A stretch of DNA of 64,000 nucleotides from Grammothele lineata (lineage: Eukaryota > Basidiomycota > Agaricomycetes > Polyporales > Polyporaceae). The stretch is taken from contig NDFF03000026.1 in assembly GCA_002150815.3 (NCBI GenBank), forward strand, positions 372,001-436,000, given 5' to 3'. Under the pieces are notes generated by a model. It was not told where the DNA came from, searched no databases, and saw nothing but the letters and a program-made list of their open reading frames with translations. Both the position numbers and the translations under genes were made by a program. This document shows, piece by piece, positions 60,628 through 64,000 of the stretch (within the stretch, counting starts at the first letter, position 1; each line of letters opens with the position of its first letter).

Positions 60628-61304
60628 GGGAAACAGTTTGAAGGCGTTGGGGACGCTGTTGGAAGCAACAAGCACTGGCAGGAAATGAGAAGAGAGACTG
60701 GGGAGGGAGCTCGACGGGGAGAAGTCTCGCCAAGCAACTGCAACGAGCAAGGAGCCGTTGTCGCTGTTTGCCTCAGTCGAGCCGAATATCTTGAGCGAAG
60801 AATCGATCAGCACATTAATTGCGGCGTTCTCTGTACTTTTCTTCTCCGCCCTTCTGCTCGCATGTGATGTTGTGAAGCTAACTCCAAGGGGTGTGGACAG
60901 CCACCGCACCCCGCTTCGTGTGGCGGTGACAGGCATAAGTACCCGACTTCATTTCACTGTGGGAATCAAGCCAAAGGAAAGAAGCTGTTCTGAACGGAGA
61001 GGTGGAGAGCCTAAGCACATCACGCCCGCGCTGTGGAACAGGCATTTTTAGGGATGTCGGCCTAAGGCACCTCTAGTACAAATACAAAAGAACGGATACA
61101 AAGCGCAGAAACCAACAGCCCACGCAACTACACAACCACGGGAAGGAGAGAAGAGTAACTTGTGTCAATCAGTGTCCAAATCACAGCCGTCCTCCAATCG
61201 AGCCCAGCGTCGGAGGATCCTCGAACGACTCTAGTACTGATATTGTCCTTCAACCGAAACGCAGCGTCCGAAATCGGCCTCGCGAACGGGCACCGCGGCG
61301 CGCA
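60628..61304. other. Intergenic region upstream of the homeodomain gene
   Basis: Some 677 bp between two minus-strand genes. An open frame runs on upstream of the homeodomain start through part of this stretch but shows no conserved features, so it is taken as 5' leader and promoter. Confidence 0.4.
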
Positions 61305-63029
61305 TCACCATCTCCCCACCATCCTCCCGACAGCCCAGACAGTCCCGCCCCCACCGACGGGCACGAGCAGGAACCACACGCCGAGGTCCCACACGAGCCG
61401 GCGCCACAACCGCCGGCGCTGAAGCGTGCGCTCCTTCGCCTGCAGGAGCTCGTCATGCGCGGACTCACTCGCGGCCAGCCCCCCCGGACGTCCTTGCGAA
61501 GACGACGACGCGGACGCGGTGGGCGGGACGACGATCGAGAGCGGGGAGCGCAGGTGGTGGATGACGATGTGCACGAAGGCGGGCGTGACGTACGTGCTCA
61601 GGAAGGCGAGGAGGAGGACGAGGTCCGACCCGGTGCGCGCGGCGCGGGTGGGGAGGAGCGCGAGCGCGATGGCGAGGAGGTATGTGAGCACTTTGCTGAG
61701 GGGGAAAGAGGTAGCGCGGCGGAGGGCGTGCGGGAGGGGGAGCGCGGGGGATGTGATGAGGATTGGGGGGATGGAAAAGACGAGAGTGGCCGCGCCGAAG
61801 ACGGCGATGACCCCTTGGAGATCGACGGAGGGGAGGCGCAGGTCCTGTGGTCTTCGGTGTCAGGAAGGAACACGGGCGTTTAAGAGAGTGGCTTACTCGA
61901 GGCGCCAGAGACGTTCCGAAGAATGCCAAGGGCAAGATGACTGATACAGCCATGACTACAGACAATACAGACAACATCTTGAAAGACTGCAACCGCGCCG
62001 ATTTGTTGTTGAGCGGGTCAATAGAGCCCCTCATAGAGGCATACAGTGGTACAGTGGACGTTGTGGTGAAGGCGAATGCGAGGGCAGCTTTAGGAGGTTG
62101 TCAATAGGGCGGAAAGTACGGGTATTTCCAGATGACACTTACGGACGCCGTGCCAGAGTTCGCCTAGTGAAGTATTTGCAGGGGCGGGCACCATAATATG
62201 CTTGGCGTGCATATAGATAGTACACGAGAACCAGGCGGCATAGGCGACGATGGATATCCAGGAAGTGTAGATGACGCTACGGGAGGCCAGAGAGCGAGCG
62301 TTATACACCGGGGCAATGAAGGCGGCGAGGATGAGGGTGCTGATGATTCTCGACGAGATCGCCAGCTCGTCCGGAAAGTATGGCAGCAGCAGATCGACGG
62401 AGACTATGCGTAGCGGGTGCTATAGGTCAGAACATCGAACGGGCAATCAAGAGAAAACCGGACGCACATCTGAGGTACAGCGCGGCAACTAGCACCCTGA
62501 ATGCGCCCACCGAGAACCGCACGAGCTGCCTCAGCGCTATCCTCCTGCCTTCCCTGCCCCTTCCTCTCGCGAACGTCTCAAGCACAATCTCCTCCATATC
62601 CGCGCGGCGCACGTACCGTGCGAGCATGTACCAGATCTGCCGCGCGAACGCCGATAGCGCCGCGAAGAGCACAACGCCGGGCACCGCGAGCCGCGCAGGG
62701 AGGCCCGCGGTGGGCACGAGGAGCGCGCCGAGCTTGAGGAACGGCGCGAGGAGGTAGAGGAACGCTGTGACGGAGGAGAGCGGGGGAATGGACGAGCCGC
62801 GCACGCGCGCGAGCTCGAAGTCCGCCTGATCCTCGTAGTCAGAGTCGTCGGAGCCGGAGAGGGCGAAGCCGGCGTGCGCGGCCGCGGCAGAAGAGGCGTC
62901 CGAGTCGCCGTCGGGGACGAGGATGAGCGCGGCAGAAGAGTCGAAGCCGTTCAAGGGCGAGCTGCGGCCCGAGACGAAGGAGTCGGCGTCCGAGTCTGTC
63001 GACGGGCGCGGGCTTATTATTGTGTCCAT
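61305..63029 (-). CDS. Multi-pass membrane protein, possibly SLC38/AVT-like transporter
   Basis: Four exons (62468-63029, 62143-62403, 61897-62087, 61305-61844) give 517 aa. The first 90 residues are acidic and Ser-rich (DSDADSFVSGRSS, SGSDDSDYEDQADFE), probably cytosolic. At least nine hydrophobic stretches follow, including FLYLLAPFLKLGALLVP, RLAVPGVVLFAALSAF, FSVGAFRVLVAALYLR, SRIISTLILAAFIAPV, SWISIVAYAAWFSCTIYM, FKMLSVLSVVMAVSVILPLAFF and VLTYLLAIALALLP. The segment ALAFAFTTTSTVPLYASMRG resembles the FPIY region of the amino acid transporter family (Aa_trans), which suggests but does not prove transport of amino acids across the vacuolar or plasma membrane. QIWYMLARYVRRADMEEIVLETFARGRG is a distinctive loop. 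ATG 63029 is chosen as the last ATG before the conserved region. Confidence 0.65.
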
Positions 63030-63747
63030 GGCTGGGGGTGCGAGGTGCAAGCCGGGGTGGAGGGACGATGGGACGAAGGGCGAGCCAGAGCTGCAGCCTG
63101 CGTCGTGCGAGGGTAATGAGATTGGGGAGCGAGACGTCCAAGAGGCTCGGGACAATTATTTAAGGTGTGGATAAGGAGCGTCGGAGTTTGTGGAGTTTGG
63201 ACAGGCGGAGAGCAGCTGCAGTGCCAGCCTGCGAGTAGTACACAGAGCTGAGAGCGAGCCGGAGAGAGGGGGGAGAGGAGGAAGAGGAGGAGGGGTGGGC
63301 GGAGGAGGAGGAAGAGGGGCCTGGGCGAGGACGAGGCTTTTCGTCTCGAGGTCCACCGTGTACCCGACTGCGCATCCGCCGTCCTGCGAAGGGGCCCCTT
63401 CCCCCGATGCGATCTTAACCCGGCCTTAGCGGCCCTTTCCGGGGACGGTGCATTTCGCTCCCTGCCACTGCGCCGTAAGCGTTCTGACAATCTCTGACGG
63501 TCAATCTCATCTCTGATGCGCTCGACATTGCAGCTCTACTGCTGGCTCTCACATATGTTTCAAGACTGCAGCGTATCTCAAGACATGACAAAAAGGAACC
63601 CTGACTGCGGGAGTGGAAACCTTCATGGGCGCCAACCCGATATGTTTAGCGCACTCAGCGACACCTCGGATCCTTCTTCCGACACTCATCTCCTGACCTC
63701 TCCTGACCCCCACTTCATTTAGCACGCTGATAAACTCAGCTACAACC
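63030..63747. promoter_or_regulatory. Divergent intergenic region, membrane protein and DCAF4-like genes
   Basis: These 718 bp separate the two start codons. A purine-rich run (GAGGAAGAGGAGGAGG and similar) occupies about 63265-63320, lying in the leader of the membrane-protein gene. No TATA box is obvious on either side. Confidence 0.4.
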
Positions 63748-64000
63748 ATGCCTAGAGATCTCCCAGGGCTATACTGGGACGAAGAAAAGAAGAGATATTT
63801 TCCGGTCGCCTCCAGACCAGCGGGCGTAGGCCCCGCAAAATCCGCGCCGTCGGTCCCGTTGGTTCCCGCGGCCGATGAAAGCCAGAGAGGGTCTGGTCGG
63901 AAATCCAAGCAACGACACCTCAGGGGGAGGGGTTCCGACTCTGGCAGCCCGCCTCCTAAACGGCATCATGCCGGGGCCTCCTCTCGGCCCAACAACACTT
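63748..64000 (+). CDS. DCAF4-like protein, N-terminus only
   Basis: An open frame begins at ATG 63748 (context ACAACCATGC) and runs off the window. It starts MPRDLPGLYWDEEKKRYFPV, which matches the LPGFYYDxEKxRYFP opening of DCAF4 (WD-repeat, DDB1-CUL4-associated factor 4) relatives. The following residues are Ser/Pro/Arg-rich, as expected for the linker before the WD40 propeller. If confirmed it would be a substrate receptor of a CUL4 ubiquitin ligase. Only 84 residues are visible, so this rests on one motif. Confidence 0.55.
   Translation, partial: MPRDLPGLYWDEEKKRYFPVASRPAGVGPAKSAPSVPLVPAADESQRGSGRKSKQRHLRGRGSDSGSPPPKRHHAGASSRPNNT

Overview
This is a stretch of a filamentous basidiomycete genome, most likely an agaricomycete and possibly of the Polyporales. 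The reasons are the many short introns (mostly 45-80 nt, GT-AG or occasionally GC-AG, with CTNA-type branch sites), the closely packed genes on both strands, and the protein families present (HET, CBM12-DM9, DUF3605, AVL9, homeodomain). Exon models were built by hand from splice signals and reading frame. Every complete model but one closes in frame, which supports them strongly; the exception is the Rad60-like gene.

Layout. 1-455: 3' end of an MFS transporter. 518-2644 (-): HET-domain protein. 3249-9333 (-): Mus7/Mms22 replication-repair protein. 10111-12469 (+): secreted TAP-type alpha/beta hydrolase. 12928-16412 (-): AVL9 trafficking protein. 18127-19635 (+): CBM12 + glycine-zipper + DM9 protein. 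19762-21164 (-): ketopantoate reductase. 21432-37468 (+): midasin MDN1 (about 5037 aa). 38849-40020 (+): DUF3605 protein. 40257-41527 (-): RanGAP. 41805-42679 (+): phosphopantothenoylcysteine decarboxylase. 42879-43920 (-) and 44226-44606 (-): unrecognised proteins. 47639-48004 (+): candidate 44-aa secreted peptide precursor inside a GC-rich, gene-poor stretch (44.6-53.9 kb). 53909-55753 (-): Rad60/Esc2-like SUMO-like-domain protein with an apparent frameshift. 55975-58924 (+): GCFC-domain splicing factor. 59074-60627 (-): divergent homeodomain protein. 61305-63029 (-): multi-pass membrane protein, possibly amino-acid-transporter-like. 63748-end (+): start of a DCAF4-like protein.

Functional themes. 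Most genes are conserved housekeeping functions: ribosome maturation (MDN1), nuclear transport (RanGAP), splicing (GCFC), replication-fork repair (Mus7, Rad60-like) and late secretion (AVL9). Two enzymes of the pantothenate/CoA route, ketopantoate reductase and PPC decarboxylase, lie about 21 kb apart. Each is head-to-head with an essential nuclear gene across less than 300 bp. The more unusual material is the putative Kex2-processed peptide, the CBM12-DM9 fusion with a 10-nt microexon, a homeodomain lacking the usual Asn51, and the 9-kb gene-poor island. No tRNA, rRNA, transposon ORF or CRISPR array was recognised.
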